A stretch of 64,000 bases of DNA from Pseudomonas farsensis (GTDB lineage: Bacteria; Pseudomonadota; Gammaproteobacteria; Pseudomonadales; Pseudomonadaceae). The notes under the pieces were generated by a model. That model saw only the letters and a list, made by a program, of their open reading frames with translations. It ran no database searches and had not been told where the DNA came from. Each line of letters begins with the position of its first letter. The first letter of the stretch is position 1. Location of the stretch: the NCBI RefSeq assembly GCF_014268805.2, contig NZ_JABWRF020000004.1, positions 62,001 to 126,000 of the forward strand, read 5' to 3'. The translations under genes and the position numbers were made by a program. Shown here piece after piece: positions 33,924 through 42,956 of the stretch.

Positions 33924-36008
33924 ATGCTGATCGGTAGCTATTCATCCTCACTCGTGTTGATCTCGTTGCTGGTGGCCATTCTTGCCTCCTACACCGCACT
34001 GGACTTGACCGGGCGTATTGCCACGGCCAAAGGGCGGGCGGTGTATCTGTGGATGCTCGGCGGGGCGCTGGCCATGGGCATGGGCGTCTGGTCCATGCAC
34101 TTTATCGGCATGCTCGCGTTCAGCCTGCCAGTGGGCCTGGGCTACGACACGACCCTGACGGCGCTGTCACTGCTGATTGCGGTGCTTTCCTCGGGGTTTG
34201 CCTTATGGCTGGTAAGCCAGCCACGCCTGCCGTGGTTGCAGTTGGGGTTGGGCGCCTTGGTGATGGGCGCAGGCATTGCCTGCATGCATTACATGGGCAT
34301 GGCGGCGCTGCGCATGCAGCCAGGCATCGACTACGACCCATCGCTGTTCGGCACGTCCCTGGCCATTGCCGTAGGCGCTTCGGCAGCGGCGTTGTGGATT
34401 GCCTTCCGGCTCCGCCAGCAGACGGCCTATGTGCGGCAGATTCGCGGCGCAGCGGCGGTAGTGATGGGCGTTGCCATCGTCGGCATGCATTACACCGGCA
34501 TGGCCGCTGCCAACTTCCCCGTCGGCAGTTTCTGCGGCGCGCTGCCCGATGGGCTTGCCGGCGATGGGCTGGACTACCTGGTGCTGATCACCACCCTTGC
34601 GGTGCTGGCCGTGGCGCTGCTCACCTCGGTTCTGGATGCCCGCTTGGACGCGCGCACCGCCGAGCTTGCCCGCTCACTCACCCAGGCCAACCAGGAGCTG
34701 ACCCAGCTGGCGTTGCACGACATCCTCACCGGGTTACCCAACCGGACCCTGCTGGCCGACCGTATCGACCAGGCCATGGCCCGGGTTGCCGAGCAGGGCG
34801 GCTGCTTTGCGCTGATGTTCATCGACCTGGATGGCTTCAAACCGGTCAACGATGCCTTTGGCCACCATGTGGGCGACCAGTTGCTGACGGCCGTAGCCAG
34901 CCGCCTGCGCGGCCACCTGCATAGCCAGGACACCTTGGCCCGCATAGGTGGTGATGAATTCGTGCTGCTGGTGCGTTTGCAGGAGCCGGACGACGCCATG
35001 GGTGTTGCGGTCAAGCAGGTGAACCTGGTGGCCAAGCCGTTCCGGGTGGCCGAGCATGACCTGCAGTTGTCGGCAAGCGTTGGCATCGTGCTGTATCCAG
35101 GCAACGGCATGGACCAGCACGAGCTGCTGCGCAATGCCGACGCTGCCATGTACCACGCCAAGAACGCCGGGAAGAACGGCTACCGGTTCTTCGATACCTC
35201 GATGAACAACAACGCGCGCCAGCAGCTGCAACTGCTGCACGATCTGCGCGCAGCGCTGCACAACAATGAATTCCGCCTGCATTACCAACCCAAGTTCGAC
35301 GCCGTGAGCTGTGAGCCTATCGGTGCAGAAGCCTTGTTGCGCTGGGAGCACCCACAGCACGGCCTGATGGCCCCGGACCGATTTATTGGCCTGGCCGAAA
35401 AAACCGGGCTGATCATCCCGCTTGGCGACTGGGTGCTGGCCGAAGCATGCCGGCAAATGCGTCAGTGGATGGACGAGGGCTACGGTGAGTGGCGCATTGC
35501 GGTGAATCTGTCTGCGATCCAGTTCTCCCACGCGGGCTTGGTTGATAGCGTGGCCCAGGCCCTTGCCCAGAACGGCCTGCCAGCCAACCGCCTGACCCTG
35601 GAAATCACCGAAACCACGGCCATGCGGGATGCCGATGCCAGCCTTGCGGTGTTGCAGCGGTTGTCGGACATGGGCGTTGACCTGTCGATCGACGACTTTG
35701 GCACCGGCTATTCAAGCCTGATGTACCTCAAGCGCCTGCCCGCTAATGAGCTGAAGATCGACCGCGGTTTTGTGCGCGACCTGGAACAGGATGGTGACGA
35801 CGCAGCGATTGTCTCGGCCATCGTCGCATTGGGCCAGGCGCTGGGGCTGCGGATTGTCGCAGAAGGTGTCGAAACCGACGGCCAGCAGGAATTCCTGACC
35901 CGGCTGGGCTGTGATTCGCTGCAGGGTTATCTGTTAGGTCGGCCGGTGCCGGCCGAGCAGTTCATGGCCAAGCTTGACGCCAGGGGCGGGGTCGAGCTCA
36001 GGCAGTAA
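33924..36008 (+). CDS. MHYT-GGDEF-EAL c-di-GMP enzyme
   Basis: This 694-residue inner-membrane bifunctional c-di-GMP protein has seven N-terminal helices (about residues 5-235) forming the MHYT sensor, with three copies of the motif (MHFIGM, MHYMGM, MHYTGM), proposed to bind copper and sense a gas or redox signal. The cyclase domain follows with intact GGDEF at 342-346 (ARIGGDEFVLLV), and the phosphodiesterase domain has intact EAL at 469-471 (GAEALLRWEHP), DDFGTGYSS and AEGVET. The inhibitory RxxD site before GGDEF is not apparent. Either or both activities may be used. ATG 33924 was chosen because the membrane domain starts there; upstream in-frame ATG 33768 would add 52 unrelated residues. 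Confidence 0.93.
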   Translation: MLIGSYSSSLVLISLLVAILASYTALDLTGRIATAKGRAVYLWMLGGALAMGMGVWSMHFIGMLAFSLPVGLGYDTTLTALSLLIAVLSSGFALWLVSQPRLPWLQLGLGALVMGAGIACMHYMGMAALRMQPGIDYDPSLFGTSLAIAVGASAAALWIAFRLRQQTAYVRQIRGAAAVVMGVAIVGMHYTGMAAANFPVGSFCGALPDGLAGDGLDYLVLITTLAVLAVALLTSVLDARLDARTAELARSLTQANQELTQLALHDILTGLPNRTLLADRIDQAMARVAEQGGCFALMFIDLDGFKPVNDAFGHHVGDQLLTAVASRLRGHLHSQDTLARIGGDEFVLLVRLQEPDDAMGVAVKQVNLVAKPFRVAEHDLQLSASVGIVLYPGNGMDQHELLRNADAAMYHAKNAGKNGYRFFDTSMNNNARQQLQLLHDLRAALHNNEFRLHYQPKFDAVSCEPIGAEALLRWEHPQHGLMAPDRFIGLAEKTGLIIPLGDWVLAEACRQMRQWMDEGYGEWRIAVNLSAIQFSHAGLVDSVAQALAQNGLPANRLTLEITETTAMRDADASLAVLQRLSDMGVDLSIDDFGTGYSSLMYLKRLPANELKIDRGFVRDLEQDGDDAAIVSAIVALGQALGLRIVAEGVETDGQQEFLTRLGCDSLQGYLLGRPVPAEQFMAKLDARGGVELRQ

Positions 36009-36022
36009 ATTGCTGGTGCGGC

Positions 36023-36286
36023 TCAAACCGCATCGCGCAATACCGGCAAGCCCAGGTTGAAGGTGTCCATTTCGGCTTCTACCGCCTCGATGATGCGTTC
36101 GACGTCGGTGGCGGCCATGATTGCCGCGCAGGGGATGCCGGCAATCGCCAGCAAGGTTTCGCCGCTGGCGCGGTCGAACAAGCGCACGATCATGCTGCGC
36201 GGGGCATCCATGGTGGCTTCGAAGCCAAGCGGATGGAAATGCCAGCGCATCACCTGGCAGGCGTTGGGAAATGTCATCTTGTTCAT
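36023..36286 (-). CDS. DUF1652-type small protein
   Basis: This 87-residue soluble protein matches the pattern of the Pseudomonas DUF1652 family: FPNACQVMRWHFHPLGFEA near the start, MIVRLFDRASGETLL and a C-terminal helix IIEAVEAEM. AAGGAGG eight to nine bases before ATG 36286 fixes the start; an ATG six codons upstream overlaps that site and is unlikely. It is convergent with the c-di-GMP gene, 14 bp apart. The family has no established function. Confidence 0.75.
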   Translation of the reverse strand: MNKMTFPNACQVMRWHFHPLGFEATMDAPRSMIVRLFDRASGETLLAIAGIPCAAIMAATDVERIIEAVEAEMDTFNLGLPVLRDAV

Positions 36287-36539
36287 GCCAGCCTCCTTGT
36301 TCACGGGTGGAACGCGGTGATTCGACGACTTTTAAGTAAACCGGGCCTTGCCTGGCCCCTCGGGAGCTAACCATAGCACCCGCAACGGCTACGATCCGGG
36401 GAAAATATTACCAATGTGCCAATGCATGACGGCGGTCACACAGCCGCCTGGCTGTGCGGCCCCGGTGTGCCGGTGAAGCAAACGTTTTCCAGTGGCTGGG
36501 TATTGTCAGAAGCGCGCAGAACTTTCGGACCGGCGGCAC

Positions 36540-37187
36540 TCAGCCGAGTAGACCAGCGGCAATATTGATGGTGAAACCCAGGATGGCGGTGTTGAACACA
36601 AAGCCCACCAGCGAATGGGCAAGCACCACACGGCGCATGCCCCGGCCGCTGATGCCCACGTCGGAGGTTTGCACGGCGACACTGATGGTGAATGAGACAT
36701 AGTGGAAGTCCCAGTAATCGGGGTTTCGTTCGCCGTCTGCGAAGCGCAACGGCGGCTCGTGCCGATCATCCGAGTAGAACAGGCGGGCGTAATGCAGGCT
36801 GAAAATGCAGCCGATCAACAGCCAGGACCCCGCGATGGTAAGCCCCGTGTACAGGTAGTGCAGCACCAGCGCGCTGCCATCGAGCCCGCGGCTGGACACC
36901 AGTTGCAGTGTGACCGCCGCAAGGCTGGCAATCGCAGCGATGCTGACGGTGAACAGCACCAGGCCTGCGTTCTCGTCTTCGATACGCGCCACTTTGCGCA
37001 CCTTCTCGGGGGTGGCGCCGACGCTCAGCCACAACACCATCAGCAGATACAGCCAGACCCCGAGGTTCCAGCCAGCCAGGATGCGTTGCACCGTGTCGGG
37101 TGTGGGGATAAGCCATACGCCCAACAGCCCGACTAGCGTGGCGATGCTGAGGCGAGGGTGGGTGCGGGTCAGGTGATGGAAGGCCAT
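36540..37187 (-). CDS. DUF1345 membrane protein
   Basis: This 215-residue inner-membrane protein has five to six hydrophobic segments. The DUF1345 signature region DYWDFHYVSFTISVAVQTSDV and the closing FVFNTAILGFTINIAAGL are clear. The function of the family is not known; its SF-x-x-S-x-A-x-QTSD segment resembles a pore or binding motif. ATG 37187 is preceded by AAGAG. A 71-bp gap separates it from the cysteine desulfurase gene in the same direction, so cotranscription is possible. The 253 bp before it (36287-36539) hold no gene that I can support. Confidence 0.82.
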   Translation of the reverse strand: MAFHHLTRTHPRLSIATLVGLLGVWLIPTPDTVQRILAGWNLGVWLYLLMVLWLSVGATPEKVRKVARIEDENAGLVLFTVSIAAIASLAAVTLQLVSSRGLDGSALVLHYLYTGLTIAGSWLLIGCIFSLHYARLFYSDDRHEPPLRFADGERNPDYWDFHYVSFTISVAVQTSDVGISGRGMRRVVLAHSLVGFVFNTAILGFTINIAAGLLG

Positions 37188-37258
37188 GCGTGCTCTTGAG
37201 TCAGGCGGATGCTGCAACTGTAGCCCAGTCGCAGCCAAAACTACCTGCTGCTGTCACA

Positions 37259-38413
37259 TCACCACAACGCCAAGGCCGCCGCACCGACTACCCGCTCGAA
37301 CGCAGCAATCGCCCGGTCCACGTCGGCCTGTTGGGTATAACGCCCAACGCTCACCCGCACGCTGTTACGCGCACGCTGCTCGCCGATGCCCAAGGCTAGC
37401 AACACATGCGACGCGGCATTACTGGCCGAGTTGCAGGCCGAGGTGCTAGACACCGCCAGATCCCCCGCCAAAGCCCGGCTGTTGAACCCCGGGCTGTCGA
37501 TATACAGGTTGAGCGTGTGCGGAACCCGCTGCGCAGAGACTGTGTTCAAGCTGACCCCAGGCAAAGCCAGCAGGCCATCGCGCAGGCGGCTAGCCAAGGC
37601 TGCGATTCGCTGATACTCGGCATCCCCCGGCCGCCCGGCAAGGGCAAAGGCGCTGCCCATGCCAACGATCTGATGGCTGGGCAGGGTGCCTGAACGCAGC
37701 CCGCGCTCGTGCCCGCCGCCGTGCATCTGGGCGCGCAAGCCGTCACGGGCGCGCGGCCCCACATACAGTGCGCCGATGCCCTTAGGCCCGTAGACCTTGT
37801 GCGCCGAGAACGACATCAGGTCTACCGCCTGGCGCGCCAGGTCGATAGTGACCTTACCCACTGCCTGTGCAGCATCCACATGCAGCAACGCGCCGTGTGC
37901 CCGCAGCAACTGGCCGATGGCTGCGAAATCGGTAATGGTGCCGAGCTCGTTGTTGACCGCCATCAGCGACACCAGCCGCGTATCGGCCCGCAGCGCCGCT
38001 TGCACCACCTCAGGCTGGATCAGCCCCTCGGCATCGGGCGCCAGGCGCGTCACCGCCCAGCCCTGGCGTTCCAGTTCTGCGGCGGTGTCCAGCACCGCTT
38101 TGTGCTCCAGCTGGCTGGTGATCAGGTGCCCGGGCTGTTTGCAGCCCTGGGCGATGCCCTTGAGAGCGAGGTTGTTCGATTCGGTGGCGCCCGAGGTCCA
38201 CACCAGGTCGTCCGCTTGCGCCCCGATTTGCTCTGCGACCTGGCGCCGCGCCTGGTCGACCGCTTCGCGTGCAGCTTGCCCGTATGCGTGGCCGCTGGAG
38301 GCGGGGTTGCCGAAATTGGCCTCGCGGCCCAGGCAGGTGAGCATGGTTTCGATGACCCGGTTGTCGACCGGAGTGGTGGCGGCGTAATCGAAGTACAGCG
38401 GGGCAGTCGTCAT
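37259..38413 (-). CDS. Cysteine desulfurase family protein (IscS-like, orphan)
   Basis: This 384-residue PLP enzyme of aminotransferase class V is in the NifS/IscS group. The opening YFDYAATTPVD is diagnostic, the PLP lysine lies in SFSAHKVYGPKGIGALY, and the persulfide cysteine lies in STSACNSASNAASHVLLALG. It would take sulfur from cysteine for Fe-S clusters or thio-modification. No iscU, sufE or tusA homologue is adjacent, so it is not the housekeeping isc copy. ATG 38413 gives the family start; an in-frame ATG 42 bp upstream is separated from it by an 8-bp hairpin (GGAGGCCG/CGGCCTCC, 38433-38453). Confidence 0.9.
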   Translation of the reverse strand: MTTAPLYFDYAATTPVDNRVIETMLTCLGREANFGNPASSGHAYGQAAREAVDQARRQVAEQIGAQADDLVWTSGATESNNLALKGIAQGCKQPGHLITSQLEHKAVLDTAAELERQGWAVTRLAPDAEGLIQPEVVQAALRADTRLVSLMAVNNELGTITDFAAIGQLLRAHGALLHVDAAQAVGKVTIDLARQAVDLMSFSAHKVYGPKGIGALYVGPRARDGLRAQMHGGGHERGLRSGTLPSHQIVGMGSAFALAGRPGDAEYQRIAALASRLRDGLLALPGVSLNTVSAQRVPHTLNLYIDSPGFNSRALAGDLAVSSTSACNSASNAASHVLLALGIGEQRARNSVRVSVGRYTQQADVDRAIAAFERVVGAAALALW

Positions 38414-38552
38414 ATCGGGCAGGTCCGTGCAGGGAGGCCGTTGTTCGGCCTCCATGAACCGCATGCTAAAGGGCCGCTGCGGCGAAGGTTTCCTCTTCTT
38501 ACCGTACGTCGGGCATCATTCAGAAATAACGTTTCGCCATTAGCTTATGACA

Positions 38553-38582
38553 GAGAAAAAAATTCTCCTGCAAGCGGCTTGC
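38553..38582 (-). terminator. Terminator after the DUF2269 gene
   Basis: On the minus strand GCAAGC-C-GCTTGC is followed by AGGAGAA and seven T residues, directly after the DUF2269 stop codon. The stem is short but the U-tract is strong. Confidence 0.55.
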
Positions 38583-38584
38583 GG

Positions 38585-39064
38585 TCAAAACCACTGCCAG
38601 GGGGCCTGTTTGCTGACCATTACCAGCACCATCAGGAACATGCCGGCAAACCCCGCCACGCCCATCCACAGCCACCACCGATACAGCCGCGCGTATGCCG
38701 CAGGCAGCGCTGCGTGGGTGCCTGCGGCGGCAGCGGCCATTGCCTGCATGCGTTTTTGCAGCATCAGCACCGGTAGCCATAGCGCGCCGACGCCGAAGAA
38801 GATCAGCAGCGCGGCCAATAGCCAGCCCACCGTCCAATCCATGCCGGTTAGCCGCACCATGGCAAACCCGGTCAGCAGTTGCACAAACCCAGCGGGCGTA
38901 GTGATCCAGGCATCGAAACGCACCACCATGCGCGCCACCGCCGCGATCACCCGAGCATCGCCAGTGCGATGGGCTGCGATCAGGTACAGGTACGACCCCA
39001 TGCCAAAGCCGAACAGAAACACAGCCGCAATGACATGCAGATATTTGAGCAGGACGTAATCCAT
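38585..39064 (-). CDS. DUF2269 family membrane protein
   Basis: This 159-residue inner-membrane protein has four hydrophobic helices. The opening YVLLKYLHVIAAVFLFGFGMGSYLYL, with its helix-embedded His, and GFVQLLTGFAMVRL are typical of the DUF2269 (COG5528) family, whose function is unknown; in-membrane histidines suggest heme or metal binding but that is unproven. It starts one base after the stop of the saccharopine-dehydrogenase-like gene (TGAGATG), so the two are translationally coupled. Confidence 0.82.
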   Translation of the reverse strand: MDYVLLKYLHVIAAVFLFGFGMGSYLYLIAAHRTGDARVIAAVARMVVRFDAWITTPAGFVQLLTGFAMVRLTGMDWTVGWLLAALLIFFGVGALWLPVLMLQKRMQAMAAAAAGTHAALPAAYARLYRWWLWMGVAGFAGMFLMVLVMVSKQAPWQWF

Positions 39065-39065
39065 C

Positions 39066-40193
39066 TCAGCTGCGGCCCTGCTGGAAATCCAGGCTGTAGC
39101 GAAGCTGATGGGGCGCGCCGATGGCGGCCAGGTACTCGGCCACGCTGATTTCGCCGACACAGGGGCGGGCGCCTGGTTGCGGGCGGTAGCCGGCCAGCAC
39201 CTTGGCCATCAACGCCACCGACGCGCAGCTTGGGATTTGCGGGCCTTTGTCATCCAGCGCGGTCACCTGTGCGTGCATGTGCAGCGGCTGGCCTTGCGGG
39301 TCGAGGCCACGCACGCGGATGTACATCGCGCTCTTGCCGTCGCCCAGCCGCTCGCAATACACACCCAGGCGGTGCAGGCGGCGGGCCCACGGCAGCGGGT
39401 CACGCACCAGCCCCAGTTTTACCAGCAAGGCCAGGGCGGCGTTGGCCACCCCGCCGGCCATCAGCCCGGCGCCGGCCTTGAATGCAAGCGTACCGGCGCC
39501 GTAACGGCGGGCGAAGATGTCCATGTCGGGCACATCGACATTGTTCAGCAGCCGCCAGCCCAGGCCTGGCAAGTGCCGCAGTTGCAGGCCCAGCCAACCA
39601 TCGACGCTGCACGGCTGGCCATCGCGCCACTGCGGGATGGGCCGCCCGGCATAGGCCAGCACGCCTTCGATGGTAGAAAGGCCAGGCATCTTCGCCGACG
39701 AACTGATGCCATGCTCGATCGCCTCGATCTGGCTGAAGCGGTGCCGCTGTTCGTCGATGATCGCCGACGACAGGCTGGGCACTGAGCTGCAGCCGCTGAG
39801 CAGTGCCACGCCGGCCTCGCGCGCCTGTGCATCAAGCTGGGTGATACCGTTGACGAACACCCGGCAGTCGGCAAGGTCGCAGTAGTTCGCCCCTGCCTCT
39901 ATGCACGCCTGGGCGACGCTGTAGGGCTGGCGCTGGAAAGGCCCGCCGGTATGGATTACCCAGTCGATGCCCAGCTCACGCAGGGCTGCCGCGAACCCTG
40001 GCGCCATGGCATCGCCGCACCAACTGCCGTGCAAGGCCGCAGCGGGGCCAGCGAGCTGTTCGCAGAGGTTTTTCAGGGAATTGGCATTGCGCCCGGCGAC
40101 GATCAGTTGCACGCCTGGCATCGGGTTCAGGTGCCGGCAGATGATGCGCCCGAAGTTGCCGTAGGCGCCGATCACCAAGATCCTTATGGGCAT
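39066..40193 (-). CDS. Saccharopine dehydrogenase-like NAD(P)-binding protein
   Basis: This 375-residue protein has an N-terminal Rossmann domain of the Sacchrp_dh_NADP type: ILVIGAYGNFGRIICRHL with the glycine loop, and VIHTGGPFQRQPYSVAQACIEAGANYCDL, which is strongly characteristic. The C-terminal part is not close to true lysine-pathway enzymes, so the substrate is unknown; related proteins act as trans-enoyl reductases or on lipids. ATG 40193 has AAGGA seven to eight bases upstream. It is coupled to the following DUF2269 membrane gene. Proximity to a LysR gene and an acyl-CoA dehydrogenase gene is compatible with lipid metabolism (inference). Confidence 0.82.
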   Translation of the reverse strand: MPIRILVIGAYGNFGRIICRHLNPMPGVQLIVAGRNANSLKNLCEQLAGPAAALHGSWCGDAMAPGFAAALRELGIDWVIHTGGPFQRQPYSVAQACIEAGANYCDLADCRVFVNGITQLDAQAREAGVALLSGCSSVPSLSSAIIDEQRHRFSQIEAIEHGISSSAKMPGLSTIEGVLAYAGRPIPQWRDGQPCSVDGWLGLQLRHLPGLGWRLLNNVDVPDMDIFARRYGAGTLAFKAGAGLMAGGVANAALALLVKLGLVRDPLPWARRLHRLGVYCERLGDGKSAMYIRVRGLDPQGQPLHMHAQVTALDDKGPQIPSCASVALMAKVLAGYRPQPGARPCVGEISVAEYLAAIGAPHQLRYSLDFQQGRS

Positions 40194-40287
40194 GCTGCAT
40201 TCCTTGTGCGGGGGAGGACTCACGCCCTGGACCAGGGCCGCGCAAAGGTTACCTAAAGCACCTGGCAATGCAACCTGCCCAAGCGCC

Positions 40288-41214
40288 TCAGGCGCTGGCC
40301 AAGGCCTGTTGCTCCTGCGCAGCCACTCGTTCGCACAGTTCGATGATCTGCTCGCGCATCCAGCGGTTGGCCGGGTCCTGGTCGGTGCTCTCGTGCCAGT
40401 ACAGGTGGGTTTCCAGTGCCGGTACCTCGACCGGCAGCGGCTGATGGCGCAACTGGTGGCGCCGGGCAAAACGTTCCGGCACGGTCATTACCATATCGGT
40501 CTGTTGCAGTACCTGCGAGGCCATCAGGTAATGCTGCGAACGCAGCGCCACGCGGCGCTGCACGCCCATCTTGCCCAGCGCCAGGTCAACATAGCCCAAG
40601 CCATTGCGCCGGCTCGATATATGGATATGGGTCATGCCCAGGTAGCTGTCCAGCGTCAGCTTGCTGTCGGCCAGCGGGTGGCCGGGGCGCATGGCGCACA
40701 CGTAACGGTCCTGCATCAGCCTGACGTGGCGGACTTGAGGGTCGGTGTTCAGCGGTGCGTCCACGGCAAAGTCCAGGCGCCCAGCGGCCAGCTCCTTGGT
40801 GGTTTCACGGCGCTTGCATGGGAAACTCTCGATCACCAGGGTCGGGGCCAGGCGCCGCAGGCGCTGGAACAATGGGGGCAGGATCACCGCTTCGGTCAGG
40901 TCAGTCATGCTGATGCGGAAGGTCTTGTTGGCCTGTTGCGGGTTGAAAATGCGGCTTTCCTGCACCGAGGTGCGCAGCAGGGCTAACGCGTTGCGTACCG
41001 GGCCGATGATGTTCTGCGCCATGGGCGTCGGCACCATGCCTTGGGCGGTACGCACGAACAGCGGGTCATTGAAGGTCTCGCGCAAGCGCGACAGGGCATT
41101 GGACACCGCCGGCTGGGTGATGCCGACGATCTGCCCGGCGCGGGTCAGGTTGGCTTCGGTGTAGATGGCGTCGAAGACGATGAACAGGTTGAGGTCGACC
41201 TTGCTGAGGTTCAT
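40288..41214 (-). CDS. LysR-family transcriptional regulator
   Basis: This is a 308-residue LysR-type regulator. The winged helix-turn-helix is at about residues 5-65 (VDLNLFIVFDAIYTEANLTRAGQIVG, ITQPAVSNALSRLRE), followed by the co-inducer-binding domain. The form DLNLF...PLFVRTAQGMVPT is close to the NodD/LeuO/SyrM-like branch. It is divergent from the acyl-CoA dehydrogenase gene across 139 bp, the usual geometry for a LysR activator and its target, so it probably controls that gene. The intergenic region contains the AT-rich ATATATCGGTTATGAATG, a possible binding area. The inducer is unknown. Confidence 0.93.
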   Translation of the reverse strand: MNLSKVDLNLFIVFDAIYTEANLTRAGQIVGITQPAVSNALSRLRETFNDPLFVRTAQGMVPTPMAQNIIGPVRNALALLRTSVQESRIFNPQQANKTFRISMTDLTEAVILPPLFQRLRRLAPTLVIESFPCKRRETTKELAAGRLDFAVDAPLNTDPQVRHVRLMQDRYVCAMRPGHPLADSKLTLDSYLGMTHIHISSRRNGLGYVDLALGKMGVQRRVALRSQHYLMASQVLQQTDMVMTVPERFARRHQLRHQPLPVEVPALETHLYWHESTDQDPANRWMREQIIELCERVAAQEQQALASA

Positions 41215-41353
41215 GGCGCCGCTCGTTGTTGGAATTATTGCCGGATCATATATCGGTTATGAATGTTTATACACGCAGAAAATAGGCTAGGTGGATTGAG
41301 CATGCCTGTTCTAGGCTGCGTCCATGTTGCCCACAGACTGGAAGGTAGCCCCG

Positions 41354-42580
41354 ATGGATTTCGCCTATTCGCCCAAGGTGCAGGCACTGCGCGAGCGCGT
41401 CAGTGCGTTCATGGACGCCCACGTATACCCGGCAGAGCCGGTATTCGAGCGCCAGGTAGCCGAGGGTGACCGCTGGCAGCCCACGGCGATCATGGAAACG
41501 CTCAAGGCGCGCGCCCGTGACGAGGGGTTATGGAACCTGTTTCTGCCTGAGTCGGAATATGGCGCAGGGCTGACCAACCTGGAATACGCCCCGCTGGCCG
41601 AAATCATGGGCCGCTCGCTGTTGGGGCCGGAGCCGTTCAACTGCTCGGCGCCGGACACCGGCAATATGGAGGTGCTGGTGCGTTATGGCAGCGAGGCACA
41701 GAAACGCCAATGGCTGGAGCCGCTGCTGCGCGGCGAGATCCGCTCGGCGTTTGCCATGACCGAACCTGAGGTGGCGTCTTCGGACGCAACCAATATGGCT
41801 GCGACGGCGGTGCGCGACGGTGACCAGTGGGTGATCAACGGGCGCAAGTGGTGGACTTCCGGGGCCTGTGACCCGCGTTGCCAGGTGATGATTTTCATGG
41901 GCCTGTCCAACCCGGATGGCCAGCGCCACGCGCAGCATTCGATGATTCTGGTGCCCCGTGACACCCCGGGGGTGACCATCGTGCGCCCGCTGCCCGTGTT
42001 CGGCTACGACGATGCTCCCCATGGCCATGCCGAGGTGTTGTTCGAGAATGTGCGGGTGCCGTATGAAAACGTGATCCTGGGCGAGGGCCGAGGTTTCGAG
42101 ATCGCCCAAGGCCGCCTTGGGCCTGGCCGCATCCACCACTGCATGCGCTCGGTGGGCATGGCCGAGCGTGCGCTGGAGTTGATGTGTAAGCGCTCGGCGC
42201 AACGCAGTGCCTTCGGCAAGCCGTTGGCGCGCCTTGGGGGCAACATCGACAAGATCGCCGACTCGCGGATGGAAATCGACATGGCGCGGCTCTTGACCCT
42301 CAAAGCGGCGTACATGATGGATACGGTGGGTAACAAGGTGGCGCGCAGCGAGATTGCGCAGATCAAGGTAGTGGCGCCCAACGTTGCACTCAATGTCATC
42401 GACCGGGCCATTCAGATGCATGGTGGGGCAGGGGTGAGCGGTGACTTCCCGCTGGCTTATATGTACGCCATGCAGCGCACCCTGCGCCTGGCCGATGGGC
42501 CGGATGAGGTGCACCGCGCAGCTATCGGCAAATATGAGATTGGCAAGTATGTGCCCAAGGAGATGTTGCGCGGGGATTAG
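41354..42580 (+). CDS. Acyl-CoA dehydrogenase (ACAD11-like)
   Basis: This 408-residue FAD-dependent enzyme introduces a double bond into an acyl-CoA and passes electrons to ETF. Signature regions are AFAMTEPEVASSDATNMA (FAD contact), WWTSGACDPRCQVMIFMG, the oligomer/CoA region PLARLGGNIDKIADSRMEID and the C-terminal IQMHGGAGVSGDFPLAYMYA. The W-x-S-GA-DPR region and overall layout match the ACAD10/11-like or FadE-like family used for branched or hydroxylated acids. ATG 41354 has GGAAGG seven to eight bases upstream. It is likely controlled by the divergent LysR gene. It stands alone, without other beta-oxidation genes. Confidence 0.92.
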   Translation: MDFAYSPKVQALRERVSAFMDAHVYPAEPVFERQVAEGDRWQPTAIMETLKARARDEGLWNLFLPESEYGAGLTNLEYAPLAEIMGRSLLGPEPFNCSAPDTGNMEVLVRYGSEAQKRQWLEPLLRGEIRSAFAMTEPEVASSDATNMAATAVRDGDQWVINGRKWWTSGACDPRCQVMIFMGLSNPDGQRHAQHSMILVPRDTPGVTIVRPLPVFGYDDAPHGHAEVLFENVRVPYENVILGEGRGFEIAQGRLGPGRIHHCMRSVGMAERALELMCKRSAQRSAFGKPLARLGGNIDKIADSRMEIDMARLLTLKAAYMMDTVGNKVARSEIAQIKVVAPNVALNVIDRAIQMHGGAGVSGDFPLAYMYAMQRTLRLADGPDEVHRAAIGKYEIGKYVPKEMLRGD

Positions 42581-42611
42581 CGTCAGAGCTGGTGGTTCGG
42601 CTCGGTCTGCG

Positions 42612-42768
42612 GGCCTCATCGCAGGCTGGCGCCAGCTCCCACAGAAACCTGAGCCAGACCCGGATATCGCCACGACTCCCTATCATTTCCCACAGGATTG
42701 GGTCCAACCAGCAATGTTGCGGTTGAGCACGGCCTGCGTGGGAGCTGGCGCCAGCCTGCGATGAGGCC
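42612..42768. repeat. Perfect 31-bp REP-type inverted repeat pair
   Basis: Arms at 42612-42642 and 42738-42768 are exact inverted copies over 31 bp (core CATCGCAGGCTGGCGCCAG and its complement). The 95-bp spacer has no gene. The same element class appears imperfectly around 17704-17970. It lies downstream of the acyl-CoA dehydrogenase. The remaining sequence to 42956 is non-coding and must hold the promoter of the PAAR gene. Confidence 0.8.
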
Positions 42769-42956
42769 AGTGCAGGTTGTGTAAAACCATGGAATCTCCC
42801 ACAGAATTCATTCTCCGCCAGGCTGCGCTATCCAGACTTGCCCAGCAGTTACCCATTCCTGACTTGTTGTAAGCCTATTCCCAAACCCCTGATCCTTGCA
42901 TTTCCATCCCCCTGAGAGCTGTTAGCTTCCCGTGCTTTGCACAGGAAGGCCTGCAC

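Noticed and set aside
38433..38453. GGAGGCCG/CGGCCTCC hairpin as a terminator
   Set aside because: It lies upstream of the cysteine desulfurase start with no U-tract on either strand; at most a leader stem.
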